Below, one piece after another: positions 8,149-17,080 of a DNA stretch of 64,000 nt (positions are counted from its first letter, which is position 1; every line of letters starts with the position of its first letter). The stretch is from Candidatus Gagatemarchaeum stordalenia (lineage in GTDB: Archaea > Thermoproteota > Nitrososphaeria > Nitrososphaerales > Gagatemarchaeaceae): NCBI GenBank assembly GCA_003164815.1, contig PLUF01000095.1, forward strand, positions 20,063-84,062, read 5' to 3'. Made by a program: the position numbers and the translations under genes. The notes beneath the pieces are model-generated. The model was not told the origin of the DNA. It saw nothing but the letters and a program-made list of their open reading frames with translations, and made no database searches.

Positions 8149-10854
8149 TCAGTTCCCGAGAGACTTTACCGATGGACTCGAAGAGTAGCCGCGCCTGCGG
8201 TTCGATCCGAGAACTATTGCCGACGCAACCACGACCGCAACTATCATCACTCCACCGAGCACTGCCGGAGAGAGCGACGTCGAGCTGCTCGTCGACGAAG
8301 TCGTCGGGGGAGTGGTCGAAGTGGTAGCGCTGCTCGTTGTGGAAGCCGCGGTCGTCGTAGTCGCCGCACTTAGCTGGATCGTCTCAGTCAGCGGGTTGTA
8401 GAGCGTCGACCCCGAAGTTGCGGTGTAGATGGACAGCACGTAGGTCCCTGGAGCCAGTGTCGACGGGATGGTCACTGAGACAGTCCCGGCGGAACTGGCT
8501 GTGTAGTTGCTCTGGAAGGCGACTGCGCCGTTGGCTATCAGCTGGAGGGTCACTGTCGCGCCCGGCGCTGGTGAGGTCGTAGTCGAGCCCTCTACCGTCT
8601 GCAGCGCGGTCACGGTGATCGTCTGGCCCGGCGTCACGACCGAGGGAATCTGTGCTTCTTGGCTCAGAAGCACCGGCGTCGCTCCCAATTCGGGTGACAT
8701 GAGGTCTCCCCATGTGAATGCGGTGTTCTTCGTCAGCACGGCATAGGCAGGAGAGGTGGATGGGGAGTACGAAGTAAGTATGAAGGGCCCGTTACCGATG
8801 ATGCCCGTCCCATACTTACCGATGAAGGTCACCGCCGCGTTGTAGCCCGCCGCTGCCGAGGCCGACGAAACGAGGCTGACTCCTGTCAGCGTCTGCAGCG
8901 ACGCGAACTCCGGCGGGACGTACGAGCTGGTCGCATATGTCGAGAGTGCCGCCTTTAGGTTGGACACGTCGGTCGGGTTGACCAGGGAGAGCCACGGAAG
9001 GCTCTTATGATCCGCTCCGGATGTCGACCAGGCGTCCTTGCCGTTGGCGACCAGGTTGGCCATGCCAGCGTAGTCCTGCCATGGAAGGATGCCCTGGGCT
9101 CCGGTCGTTGGGGTGAAGGCGAAGAGCGCGCCCGCGGCGTTTATTCCGGCGTAGTACTGGTCAGGGTAGTAGAAGGTGGAGTAGACATCTACCGAGGTCG
9201 AGTTGATTATCTGCAGTCCCACGACGGTCTGCCAACTCGGACCGAATACGGCGGCCGAGTATCCGTCGTAGATCGGGCTGTTGGGGTTCTGAGTGACCTC
9301 ACCGGCCAGTATGTACTGGTACAATATGTCCGCTAGCGTCAGCGGCTGACCGTCTTGCCAGGACTCGGCGAGCATCGGGGCGAAGTTCGCTATCACCGCC
9401 GTCTTGGCAGTGGTGCCTGAGGGCACGTTGACGAACTTGTCCTGGGTTGCGTTCATGACGACCGCACTGGTCGGGACGGCCACCGTCGATGTCGGGTTGT
9501 CGGCCTTCACGTCGAAGCCCCAGCCTACAGTGTACGGGTAGCCCGTGGACGGTTGATAGAATACCGGTGGGAACTGTATTGCCTCGGACCAGGTGACGCT
9601 GTAAGTGTCTGTGTATCCTCCGACCGGGTTGAGGGAAGAGGATGCCAGGTGGCGCACTCCGATGTTGGCCGTGCCCGAAGCGGTGTTCATGGTGAGGAAC
9701 GAGAGCGCGTTGAGCAACGGGTCGTTCACGAAGTTCGTCGTGACCCCCTGGAGGGTTGGTGACGCCTCGTACGGCTCGAGAGACTGCGCAAGTCCTATCA
9801 CGACCGCCGCCTTCACGCCGACACCCACTAGAGTGTTAAGGTCTGCGTCCCTCTGCTGGATGTTCGTGAAGTTGGTGGTGAAGAAGTTGAGTGCCTCGTT
9901 GTCTGCCGTGTTCAAGAGCGCGACGGTGGACGCCTGCTCCTTTGCGACGTCGTTGAACGCTCCAAAGGCAGGTCCCTGTGTGCTGCTGGCCGGGATCGCA
10001 CCAGCTATTGGGGCGTAGAGCTCGGCGAAGCCCTCATCATAGTAGCTGTAGGTGAACCCGTAGCTCGCGGGATAGATATCCCACGTCGCGTTGGCCGGGT
10101 CGGTTCCGTAGACGGCCGTCTCTACTGTCGTGAGGGTGCCGGGGATCAGGGTGACTGAGAACCCGACCTTCTGGAGCTGGGCGGCGAGGTAACCATCGTA
10201 CGCGTGCCTCACCGGGTCATCAGTCCTGTCGAAGATGCTGATGACTATCGGCTGCCCCTTGTAGGACCACTGCGGGGTCGCTGTGGACTTGAAGGTCGCA
10301 CCCTGCGCAATCAGCGCGGTGTATATCGTGGAGTTGGCGATGGTTACCGAGTCGGTGATGTTCGCGTATGGTGCTGTCGCCGTCGACGTCACTAGCTCGT
10401 CAGGCTCCCCGCCGTAGACTGAGACTGTCGGGATACCGTTGCCTCCGAGAAGGTTGTCGACGAAGTAATCTCTGTCGACGAGGTAGTTGAGCGCGAACCT
10501 CACCTGCTGGAACTGGAATGGGTTGAAGCCGTCTGCGGTGTTGGTCGGATTAATCTCGAGCCCATACCATGAAGCTGGCGTCTTGTACTGGTCGAAGGTC
10601 GAGGGGACGGTAGATGCCTCCGTCGGGGTCACGGCAAAGTCGTAGGCCTGAATCTTCCCTGCCGCCAAGTCAGAGATTCCGGATGAGTCAGCTCCGCCGT
10701 AATCGGTCAGCGTAATCGTGTTAAGCGACGCGCTCGAGGGAATCGTGATTGTTTGTCCGCGCGCAAGCGGGACCGCCGCGAGCGAAGAGAGTGTCAGTAT
10801 CGGCAGGATCAGGAGGACTGAGAGAAGCTTTTTGTTTCTCAATACACTTGACAT
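8149..10854 (-). CDS. Family 5 ABC transporter binding protein, apparently circularly permuted, membrane-anchored
   Basis: Extracellular substrate receptor for the adjacent dipeptide/oligosaccharide-type importer; 901 residues. It has a signal peptide (about 1-32), then lobe-II-like sequence (LNTITLTDYGG, SDLAAGKIQAYDF, VRFALNYLVDRDYF). About residues 470-730 hold the segments that normally open this family: MLAESWQDGQPLTLADILY and later GNGPFILTSYSPS. A beta-sandwich (about 745-835), a Thr/Ser-rich linker and a C-terminal membrane helix with a basic tail follow, anchoring it outside the cell. An ATG (10854) is preferred over a TTG two codons upstream because a TATA-like element lies about 30 bp before it. 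Confidence 0.85.
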   Translation of the reverse strand: MSSVLRNKKLLSVLLILPILTLSSLAAVPLARGQTITIPSSASLNTITLTDYGGADSSGISDLAAGKIQAYDFAVTPTEASTVPSTFDQYKTPASWYGLEINPTNTADGFNPFQFQQVRFALNYLVDRDYFVDNLLGGNGIPTVSVYGGEPDELVTSTATAPYANITDSVTIANSTIYTALIAQGATFKSTATPQWSYKGQPIVISIFDRTDDPVRHAYDGYLAAQLQKVGFSVTLIPGTLTTVETAVYGTDPANATWDIYPASYGFTYSYYDEGFAELYAPIAGAIPASSTQGPAFGAFNDVAKEQASTVALLNTADNEALNFFTTNFTNIQQRDADLNTLVGVGVKAAVVIGLAQSLEPYEASPTLQGVTTNFVNDPLLNALSFLTMNTASGTANIGVRHLASSSLNPVGGYTDTYSVTWSEAIQFPPVFYQPSTGYPYTVGWGFDVKADNPTSTVAVPTSAVVMNATQDKFVNVPSGTTAKTAVIANFAPMLAESWQDGQPLTLADILYQYILAGEVTQNPNSPIYDGYSAAVFGPSWQTVVGLQIINSTSVDVYSTFYYPDQYYAGINAAGALFAFTPTTGAQGILPWQDYAGMANLVANGKDAWSTSGADHKSLPWLSLVNPTDVSNLKAALSTYATSSYVPPEFASLQTLTGVSLVSSASAAAGYNAAVTFIGKYGTGIIGNGPFILTSYSPSTSPAYAVLTKNTAFTWGDLMSPELGATPVLLSQEAQIPSVVTPGQTITVTALQTVEGSTTTSPAPGATVTLQLIANGAVAFQSNYTASSAGTVSVTIPSTLAPGTYVLSIYTATSGSTLYNPLTETIQLSAATTTTAASTTSSATTSTTPPTTSSTSSSTSLSPAVLGGVMIVAVVVASAIVLGSNRRRGYSSSPSVKSLGN

Positions 10855-10882
10855 TCGCAAGGCGTCTTAACAGCCTCTGACA

Positions 10883-10932
10883 TATTTAACGCTTGGCCCG
10901 AGACCTTCAAAATCTTGCTAACTGTTAAAAGG
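10883..10932. promoter_or_regulatory. Divergent promoters of the ABC importer
   Basis: TATTTAAC at 10883-10890 (read on the minus strand as GTTAAATA) is about 30 bp from the binding-protein ATG. TGTTAAAAGG at 10923-10932 is about 28 bp from the permease ATG at 10956. Both transcripts would be essentially leaderless. The two promoters lie back to back within 101 bp, so one regulator could control the binding protein and the membrane complex together. Confidence 0.6.
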
Positions 10933-10955
10933 AGGCGCGCGCACGTTCGCTCGAA

Positions 10956-12008
10956 ATGGGGTACGCTCGTTTCATCGTGGGCAAGACGATTTCGTACGTC
11001 CTTGCGCTCTTTGGAGCGGTCTCCATCCTGTACGTAGCGCTCTTCCCCACGATGCAGAAGGTGATTGAGGCGTCCGCGGACGAAGCGGCGAGCGATTTCC
11101 AGCGGACACTCATAAAGGGTCACTCGGGGCTTAGTCTTGCTCAAATCCAGGCGTCCGTGGCCACATACAAGGCCTCATACCTGAGCGCCTTCGGATTCAA
11201 CCAGCCGTTTCCGGTCAAGTACGCGCTACAGATGTCCAACCTTTTCCAGTTCCACCTCGGGTCTGCGTTCTTCCTTCAGGCGCCCAATGGTTCCAAGCAG
11301 GTAATTGACATAATCGTCGCGTACCTCCCGAACACGATCCTTCTCTTCACGACGGGGACGCTCCTCGTCGTCGCTGTCGGCGCGATCCTAGGACTGCTCG
11401 CCGCAAGGTCGGCCGGTGGAAAGTTAGACAGGTCCATCCCGATAATCGCAATTATTCACTCCAGCCTTCCAACGTGGTGGATAGGGTTCATCATGATAGC
11501 GTACTTCGCGTACTCCTTGAACATCCTCCCCTCGGGCGGCATCTCCTCGGTCCCGGCACCAACGGGACTCATCGCCCACTTCGCCGACCTCCTCTCCCAC
11601 ATGACGCTACCCCTAGCCTCCTTCTTCATCGTAAACGTGGGTGGGTTCGCCTATGTCATCCGAAGCCTCGCCGTCTCGACGATGGGAGAGGACTTTGTTA
11701 CGACCGCCAGGGCGAGGGGGATGACAGAGAACAGGGTTCTGTTCAGGCACGTGCTGCGGACCGCCTCGCCGAGCATCGCCACACAATCAATCCTCGCGGT
11801 CGCAGGTTCATTCGGGGGGGCCATAACAACGGAAGTAGTCTTCAGGTGGCCCGGTATCGGGTACCTGACCTTCGCCGCGATAACCGCGAACGACCTCCCG
11901 GTCATTGTAGGTTCCACATTCATCCTGACGGTAATCCTCTTCTTGGGGCTCTACATAGGCGAGATGACCTACGGGCTTCTCGACCCCAGGATAAAGACAG
12001 GCGATTAG
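10956..12008 (+). CDS. ABC importer permease, DppB/OppB type
   Basis: First membrane subunit of a peptide/oligosaccharide-type importer. 350 residues with a first membrane helix near 10-30, a periplasm-like loop of about 95 residues, and five more helices. The coupling-helix (EAA) region reads EDFVTTARARGMTENRVLFRHVLR, followed by the family ending YGLLDPRIKTGD. Leaderless ATG start. It heads an operon: dppC-like permease (3 bp gap), then two ATPase genes. The substrate is unknown; peptides are the default guess for this family, but in archaea many members carry oligosaccharides. Confidence 0.93.
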   Translation: MGYARFIVGKTISYVLALFGAVSILYVALFPTMQKVIEASADEAASDFQRTLIKGHSGLSLAQIQASVATYKASYLSAFGFNQPFPVKYALQMSNLFQFHLGSAFFLQAPNGSKQVIDIIVAYLPNTILLFTTGTLLVVAVGAILGLLAARSAGGKLDRSIPIIAIIHSSLPTWWIGFIMIAYFAYSLNILPSGGISSVPAPTGLIAHFADLLSHMTLPLASFFIVNVGGFAYVIRSLAVSTMGEDFVTTARARGMTENRVLFRHVLRTASPSIATQSILAVAGSFGGAITTEVVFRWPGIGYLTFAAITANDLPVIVGSTFILTVILFLGLYIGEMTYGLLDPRIKTGD

Positions 12009-12011
12009 AAG

Positions 12012-13382
12012 ATGAGCGACAAGCGCTCGGACAGGAGCTATGTGCGTGAATTGATGAAATCCAAGTCCGGACTGTTCGGGCTCGTCCTCCTAAGTCTCCT
12101 GCTGGTAACCTCGCTTTACGTCCTAATCACGATCCCCCAGTCCGAGGCGTACAAATGGGACAACCCCGGGGCCTGGCAGGGCAATCCGGTCTCCGCTCCT
12201 CCCGCCTGGGTCAATTACTTCGGCGAGGACGCCCCTACGACCGTCAGCGTTCCTCTGACGGGCTGGACCCAGTCCGTCTCCGGCAGCATCTACACCTACA
12301 CCGTGACCACTTCGTTGGTCTGGAACCACGCCGTCACCCCGAGCGACTTCTCGGTCACCCCGATCTTCAACGGCACCGCCTACGAGGTCTCGATCACGTG
12401 GACCAAGCCGGACGGTACATCGATACCCATAGTCCTCACGTCTCCTAGCTCGGACAGTTTCTACGACCTCACGGCCTCCTCGATCCAGCAGAGCATCATT
12501 CCCTACATCCAAAGTCAGACCGACTCCTACTTGAGCTCGGTCTCGCCCCGCCAAGAGTTGGCGGCGCTCTTCAACAAGGGAGGCCCGAGCATACTGAACG
12601 ACTCCGTTGAGCAGGGCACCTACGGGGTGACGGTCCAGGTAATCGCAGGCGCGCCACAATCGGTCTCCTCGCTCTCGAAGCTGTCGCTCGTTGGTGACTC
12701 CTACGGGTCGATGGGCACCGACAGCGTGGGAAGGCCCATCAGCCTCGGCGTGCTCGCCGGGCTGCCGTGGGCGCTGGAGATAGGTATCATAAGTTCAATC
12801 GGCTCGGTGCTCGGAGGAGTCCTGTGGGGAGGCCTGTCGGGATTCTTCGGCGGCTGGAGGGACCAGCTCATGCAATGGGGCGCTCTCGTGATTCTGGCGC
12901 TCCCGGCCCTCGCGTTCCTTGTAGCCCTCTCCTACTCCACTCCCCTCACCGTACTGAACGAGGCGTTAATCATCGCCGCCCTATCATGGCCGTTCTTCGC
13001 CATCCTAGCTAGGTCAGTGACGCTATCAATCAGGTCCCAGACCTATGTGGAGGCGGACAGGGCAATGGGGATCTCGTCCACGAGGTCGTTCTTCACCCAT
13101 GTGCTGCCCCGGCTGACGCCCGTCACGATAGCGTACACAGCCCTCAGCGTCCCCGCCGGCATCATCACCGCTGAGACGCTCGCGTTTCTGGGCATCGAAC
13201 AAGGAAACATAATAACGTGGGGTGGAATCCTGAACGCAGCTATCACATTCGATGCCTCGGTGCACGGATGGTGGTGGTGGGTGCTCTTCCCGGGCATAAT
13301 GATATTCGTGGCATCGGTCCCATTCGTCCTGGTGGGCTTTGCGCTCGATCGGATCGTCGCGCCGAGGGTCAGCGCGAAATGA
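12012..13382 (+). CDS. ABC importer permease, DppC/OppC type, with large extracytoplasmic insert
   Basis: Second membrane subunit, 456 residues against about 300 for typical DppC. After the first membrane helix (about 17-37) comes an insert of roughly 190 residues rich in Ser, Thr and Tyr. The family membrane region then begins at GTDSVGRPISLGVLAGLPWALEIG. The EAA coupling segment reads YVEADRAMGISSTRSFFTHVLPRLTP, and AETLAFLGIEQGNIITWGGIL is typical. The insert probably faces outside and may touch the anchored binding protein. Its stop overlaps the next start (ATGA). Confidence 0.9.
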   Translation: MSDKRSDRSYVRELMKSKSGLFGLVLLSLLLVTSLYVLITIPQSEAYKWDNPGAWQGNPVSAPPAWVNYFGEDAPTTVSVPLTGWTQSVSGSIYTYTVTTSLVWNHAVTPSDFSVTPIFNGTAYEVSITWTKPDGTSIPIVLTSPSSDSFYDLTASSIQQSIIPYIQSQTDSYLSSVSPRQELAALFNKGGPSILNDSVEQGTYGVTVQVIAGAPQSVSSLSKLSLVGDSYGSMGTDSVGRPISLGVLAGLPWALEIGIISSIGSVLGGVLWGGLSGFFGGWRDQLMQWGALVILALPALAFLVALSYSTPLTVLNEALIIAALSWPFFAILARSVTLSIRSQTYVEADRAMGISSTRSFFTHVLPRLTPVTIAYTALSVPAGIITAETLAFLGIEQGNIITWGGILNAAITFDASVHGWWWWVLFPGIMIFVASVPFVLVGFALDRIVAPRVSAK

Positions 13383-14320
13383 CGTCCCTTCTGGAGACCA
13401 AGGGTCTCAGAATCTACTTCTCCTCGCCTCGGGGCGACGTCAGAGTGGTGGAAGAGGTCGACCTTCACGTCGACCAAGGCGAGATCGTCGGGCTAGCAGG
13501 AGAGAGCGGCTCCGGCAAGAGCACGCTCGCCCTCGGGGTAATGCGCCTGATCGGCACGCCGGGAAGGATAGCTGGTGGCGAGATCAGGTTCAACGGTACG
13601 GACATCCTCGCGCTCAAACCCGACGAGTTCAGGGTGCAGTACAGATGGTCCAAGCTGTCCATGGTCTTCCAAGGCTCCATGAACGGTTTCACCCCCGTCT
13701 TCACGATTGGTTCACAGATCCAGGAAGTCCTCAAGATACACGGCCACGAGACGAGCGAGCTCGCCGTCAGGAAGCTGCTGCAGATGGTCGAACTCGATGA
13801 GAGCATCGCGGTGAGGTATCCCCACGAGCTCTCCGGAGGTCAGAAGCAGCGGGCCTTCATAGCGATGGCGCTCGCCCTCGACCCGCAGCTCCTCATCGCG
13901 GACGAGCCGACCACGGCGCTCGACGTCATCACGCAGGCGAAGATCATGAACCTCTTGAAGAGGCTGAGGACCGAGATGGGCATCTCGATTCTGCTGATAA
14001 CGCACGACCTCGCGCTTCTCTCGGAGGCGGTGGACAGGCTTTACATCATGTATGCAGGGAGGGTCGTCGAGGATGGGCCGTCCAACTCCCTCTTCGCAAA
14101 GCCGAAGCACCCCTACACTCAGGGACTGATCTCGTCGACACCAACACTCAAGACCGAGCAGATTAGAGGGATACCTGGTTTCATGCCGGACTTGGCCAAC
14201 CCGGGAGAGATGTGCAGCTTCAGCCTCAGATGTCCTTTTGTCATGGAGGTCTGCAAGACCGAGAGGCCGAGATTGGGGAAGGTGGATGGTGGAGAAGAGG
14301 TTGCCTGCTGGCTCTACTGA
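13379..14320 (+). CDS. ABC importer ATPase, DppD/OppD type
   Basis: Cytoplasmic ATPase that powers import. 313 residues with Walker A GESGSGKST, Q-loop MVFQGSMNG, signature LSGGQKQR, Walker B LLIADEP and H-loop LLITHDLALL. The C-terminal oligopeptide-family extension holds paired cysteines (CSFSLRCPF, CKTERP), often an Fe-S or metal site. The ATG overlaps the dppC stop. In-frame codons further upstream lie inside dppC and were not used. Pairs with the next gene as a heterodimer. Confidence 0.94.
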   Translation: MTSLLETKGLRIYFSSPRGDVRVVEEVDLHVDQGEIVGLAGESGSGKSTLALGVMRLIGTPGRIAGGEIRFNGTDILALKPDEFRVQYRWSKLSMVFQGSMNGFTPVFTIGSQIQEVLKIHGHETSELAVRKLLQMVELDESIAVRYPHELSGGQKQRAFIAMALALDPQLLIADEPTTALDVITQAKIMNLLKRLRTEMGISILLITHDLALLSEAVDRLYIMYAGRVVEDGPSNSLFAKPKHPYTQGLISSTPTLKTEQIRGIPGFMPDLANPGEMCSFSLRCPFVMEVCKTERPRLGKVDGGEEVACWLY

Positions 14321-15329
14321 GAGCGGCGGGGGTCCCAAGGGAGGGGGCGCCGGCACCGAGAAGGTCATCAGCATCCAATCCCTCGAGGTCCACTTCGTCA
14401 AGAAGAGGCTTCTGGAGAAGACTACCACCGTCAAAGCCGTGGACGGTGTCTCTCTCGAACTCACGAAGGGAGAAATCCTGGGGCTCGTGGGAGAGAGCGG
14501 CTCCGGCAAGACGACCCTAGGTCGTGCCGTGATCGGGCTGGTCAGGCCGTCCAGCGGGAGCGTCTCTATAATGGTCGACGGCGAGGAGAAGGACATCGGG
14601 AGGGCCAAGGGAAAGGAGTGGAAGGCCCTCCGGAGAAGTCTCCAGGTCATCTTCCAGGATCCGTTCTCGTCGATAGACCCCAACATGAGGGCCTACGACG
14701 CTCTCCGTCTGCCGCTGCAGTCGCAGGGAGTAAAGGGCAAGGAGGACATCGCAAGGAAGATCTCCGACGTAATGAGAAGGGTCGGCCTACCCGAGCAGGT
14801 GCTCAACAACTACCTCTTCCAGCTCTCCGGGGGCCAGAGGCAGAGGATCGGCATAGCGAGGGTCCTGCTCTTCGACCCGTTGGTGGTCGTTGCTGACGAG
14901 CCCGTCTCGATGCTCGATGCGTCGCTGAAGGGGGATATCCTGAACATCATAGAGAGGGAGTCCAAGGAACATGGCGTGACCTTCCTCTTCATCACGCACG
15001 ACATGGCCGTGGCGAAGGTCGTGGCGCGCAGGATAGCTGTGATGTACCTAGGGAAGATAGTCGAGCTCGGGCTCGCAGAGGAGGTCATCTCCGAACCCCT
15101 CCACCCGTACACGAAGGCGATGCTCCAGGCATCTCCCACGATAGATCCCTCGATGAGGGATAAGATCGTAGAGATCAACATAGTCGGAGAACTGGCTCAA
15201 TCCACGGCGCACCCGTCCGGGTGCAAGTTCAATCCACGCTGCCCCTTCAGAATGGCGGTCTGCGAGGAGAAGGAGCCGCCGTTCAAAGAGGTGAAACCCG
15301 GTCACCTGGCGGCGTGCTGGCTGAACTAG
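14286..15329 (+). CDS. ABC importer ATPase, DppF/OppF type
   Basis: Second ATPase subunit, 347 residues. Walker A GESGSGKTT, Q-loop IFQDPFSSIDP (the DPFSSLNP-like box of DppF), LSGGQRQR, Walker B VVADEPVSMLD, H-loop FITHDMA, and the C-terminal GCKFNPRCPF cysteine motif. The start was taken at the ATG at 14286, which overlaps dppD by 35 bp; its first 25 residues are a Gly-rich leader. This closes the four-gene importer operon. The end overlaps a small convergent gene by four bases. Confidence 0.93.
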   Translation: MVEKRLPAGSTESGGGPKGGGAGTEKVISIQSLEVHFVKKRLLEKTTTVKAVDGVSLELTKGEILGLVGESGSGKTTLGRAVIGLVRPSSGSVSIMVDGEEKDIGRAKGKEWKALRRSLQVIFQDPFSSIDPNMRAYDALRLPLQSQGVKGKEDIARKISDVMRRVGLPEQVLNNYLFQLSGGQRQRIGIARVLLFDPLVVVADEPVSMLDASLKGDILNIIERESKEHGVTFLFITHDMAVAKVVARRIAVMYLGKIVELGLAEEVISEPLHPYTKAMLQASPTIDPSMRDKIVEINIVGELAQSTAHPSGCKFNPRCPFRMAVCEEKEPPFKEVKPGHLAACWLN

Positions 15330-15508
15330 ACGTGGTCCCCGAGGAATTCCACTACACCCCTTACCGCCACGAGCGCTCCGGCTACTCCAAGGGCGAAGGA
15401 GACGACAAGGACCACAATGGACTGGAGGTAGGCGCCGAGCAGGTCCAGCGCGATCGAGCCGAGCAGCAGCACCACCCCAATCAGAAGTATCCTGACAGAG
15501 TGGTGCAA
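15326..15508 (-). CDS. Small two-helix membrane protein, unknown
   Basis: 60 residues from a TTG start, almost wholly two membrane helices (about 5-25 and 29-52) with HH and GDH at the ends. No recognised family. It lies 26 bp after another small membrane protein on the same strand, suggesting a two-gene operon. No Shine-Dalgarno sequence is evident, so the start is uncertain. Confidence 0.5.
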   Translation of the reverse strand: MHHSVRILLIGVVLLLGSIALDLLGAYLQSIVVLVVSFALGVAGALVAVRGVVEFLGDHV

Positions 15509-15534
15509 CGCGAGTTCGCGGGCCGTAATCGTAT

Positions 15535-15876
15535 TTAGATTTTCGTCTCTTGCGGAGGCTCAACCGGGCTGGCCGCGTTCCTGCCCCTGAGCAACCCCAC
15601 GACGAACGCCGCGTCGATGAGGATCAGCGCGACTGCGAGCACCTGGGCCCAGTCGAGCGTCAGCAGCCCCTGGATGCGGGTGGTCCCGTCGACGGCCGAG
15701 GTGATGTAGAAGAACGGGTAGTAGGCCGTGGAGGAGGTGAAGCCCAGGGTCCGGAAGTAAGCCAGCCGACCGGCCTGATCCTGGAGGACCTCCCAGAGCA
15801 TCGCAAGGATTACCACGTTGGGGATGATGATCTTCGCGACAGAGAAGGCTTTCAACGGAAGGACGCACTCCCCCAT
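15535..15876 (-). CDS. Small membrane protein, unknown
   Basis: 113 residues with two or three hydrophobic helices (about 12-32, 48-60, 75-98) and a polar, Pro/Glu-containing tail. No family recognised. The ATG at 15876 lies close to a TATA-like TTAAGTCTTAAG; a TTG at 15855 (MKAFSVAKIII) would be better placed for a leaderless start. It is divergent from the signal peptidase gene. Confidence 0.6.
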   Translation of the reverse strand: MGECVLPLKAFSVAKIIIPNVVILAMLWEVLQDQAGRLAYFRTLGFTSSTAYYPFFYITSAVDGTTRIQGLLTLDWAQVLAVALILIDAAFVVGLLRGRNAASPVEPPQETKI

Positions 15877-15921
15877 GAGTTACTTAAGACTTAACAGGGG
15901 AGGCGGGGGAGCGTTGCTGGT

Positions 15922-16548
15922 TTGAGTTCTCCCTCGAAGGTGAGCCACGCGGCAGCGTACGCCGTGATCATCCTGCTCCTCGTCGGGGGGACGGCGTTCC
16001 TGCTCAACAGCAGGATCGGGGGGGTCCAGGTCTACGACGTCTATCCCACCCCGAGCATGAGGCCTACGCTTGAGGTCGGCGACCTGGTTGTCGTGCAATC
16101 GGTCGCCTACAACAGCATCCACGTCGGCGACGTTATAGTGTATTCGCCTCCCATCTCCGGGGGAGGGTGCGAGGCCGAGGTGATCGTGCACCGGGTCGTC
16201 AACATCACGAGCGAGGGCCTGATAACCCAGGGCGACAACAGGTTCACGAACCCGCGCCCCGACGAGCCGCTCAGCTGGCCTCCGGTCACACCGGAGTGCG
16301 TCAAGGGGCTGGTCGTCGTCTCCCTCCCCTTCCTCGGGAAGATCTCCGAGGCCTTTCCGCCCCCGCTCAACTACGTCCTGGTCGCGGCGATAGTGATCCT
16401 GATATTCATGATCGAGCTCTTCACCACGTCGAAGGAAGAGGAGAAGACAGAGCAGGGGACCGAGAAAACCGAGACCCCCTTAAATACTCTTTATATAGAC
16501 GGCCGAATCCCGCGGCCGAACGATGCCTCAAACAAAGGCCATCGTTAG
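15922..16548 (+). CDS. Signal peptidase I, archaeal/Sec11 type
   Basis: Membrane serine protease that removes signal peptides from secreted proteins. 208 residues: an N-terminal helix (10-29), catalytic Ser45 in YPTPSMRPTL, His90 in EVIVHRVV replacing the bacterial lysine (a Sec11-type Ser/His site), GDN at 104-106, and a second membrane helix near 149-168. A Lys/Glu/Thr-rich tail of about 35 residues follows. TTG start. The last 26 bp overlap the tbp gene, and tbp's TATA box lies inside this coding region. Probable substrates in the window are the binding protein, the SlaB-like protein and the anchored proteins. Confidence 0.92.
   Translation: MSSPSKVSHAAAYAVIILLLVGGTAFLLNSRIGGVQVYDVYPTPSMRPTLEVGDLVVVQSVAYNSIHVGDVIVYSPPISGGGCEAEVIVHRVVNITSEGLITQGDNRFTNPRPDEPLSWPPVTPECVKGLVVVSLPFLGKISEAFPPPLNYVLVAAIVILIFMIELFTTSKEEEKTEQGTEKTETPLNTLYIDGRIPRPNDASNKGHR
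16480..16497 (+). promoter_or_regulatory. tbp promoter
   Basis: CTTAAATAC (16479-16487) and TTTATATA (16490-16497) lie within the 3' end of the signal peptidase gene. The second is centred about 29 bp before the tbp ATG, so the tbp message should be leaderless. The gene for TATA-binding protein has one of the clearest TATA boxes in the window. Confidence 0.65.
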
Positions 16549-17080
16549 CATAGAGAACGTCGTCGCGTCCGCGTCGATCAACCAGAAGGTCGACCTGAAC
16601 CAGATCACCAAGAATTTTGTTGACGTAGAGTACCACCCAGACCAGTTCCCCGGCCTCGTCTTCAGGCTGAAGACCCCGAAGACGGCCACCCTGATATTCA
16701 GCTCCGGGAAGATGGTCTGCACCGGCGCCAAGTCGGAGGAGCAGGCGAGGAAGGCCGTCCAGGAGGTCGTCCGCCGCCTGAAGAAGGGGAGCATCCCGAT
16801 AAAGAACGAGGCCGAGATAGAGATCCAGAACATAGTCGCATCCGCGAACCTAGGCGGAAAGGTCCACCTGGAGGAGGCCGCGAGGCAGCTGCCGAAGTCG
16901 ATGTACGAGCCAGAGCAGTTCCCGGGCCTGATCCACAGGATGGCAGACCCCAAGACCGTGATACTGCTCTTCGCGTCTGGGAAGCTCGTCTGCACCGGGG
17001 CGAAGCGCGAGAGCGAGGTCTACAGGGCGATCAACAACCTGCACGTCCTTCTAGAAGAGAAGGAACTGATGGTGTATTGA
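16523..17080 (+). CDS. tbp: TATA-box-binding protein (TBP)
   Basis: General transcription factor that binds and bends TATA boxes and recruits TFB. 185 residues made of two imperfect repeats (about 6-90 and 97-181). Each carries the FPGL[VI] and F.SGK[ML]VCTGAK signatures of the saddle fold, and both are intact. Leaderless ATG. The stop codon TGA (17078-17080) coincides with the right end of a TnpB element, so the element abuts the gene without shortening it. Confidence 0.96.
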   Translation: MPQTKAIVSIENVVASASINQKVDLNQITKNFVDVEYHPDQFPGLVFRLKTPKTATLIFSSGKMVCTGAKSEEQARKAVQEVVRRLKKGSIPIKNEAEIEIQNIVASANLGGKVHLEEAARQLPKSMYEPEQFPGLIHRMADPKTVILLFASGKLVCTGAKRESEVYRAINNLHVLLEEKELMVY

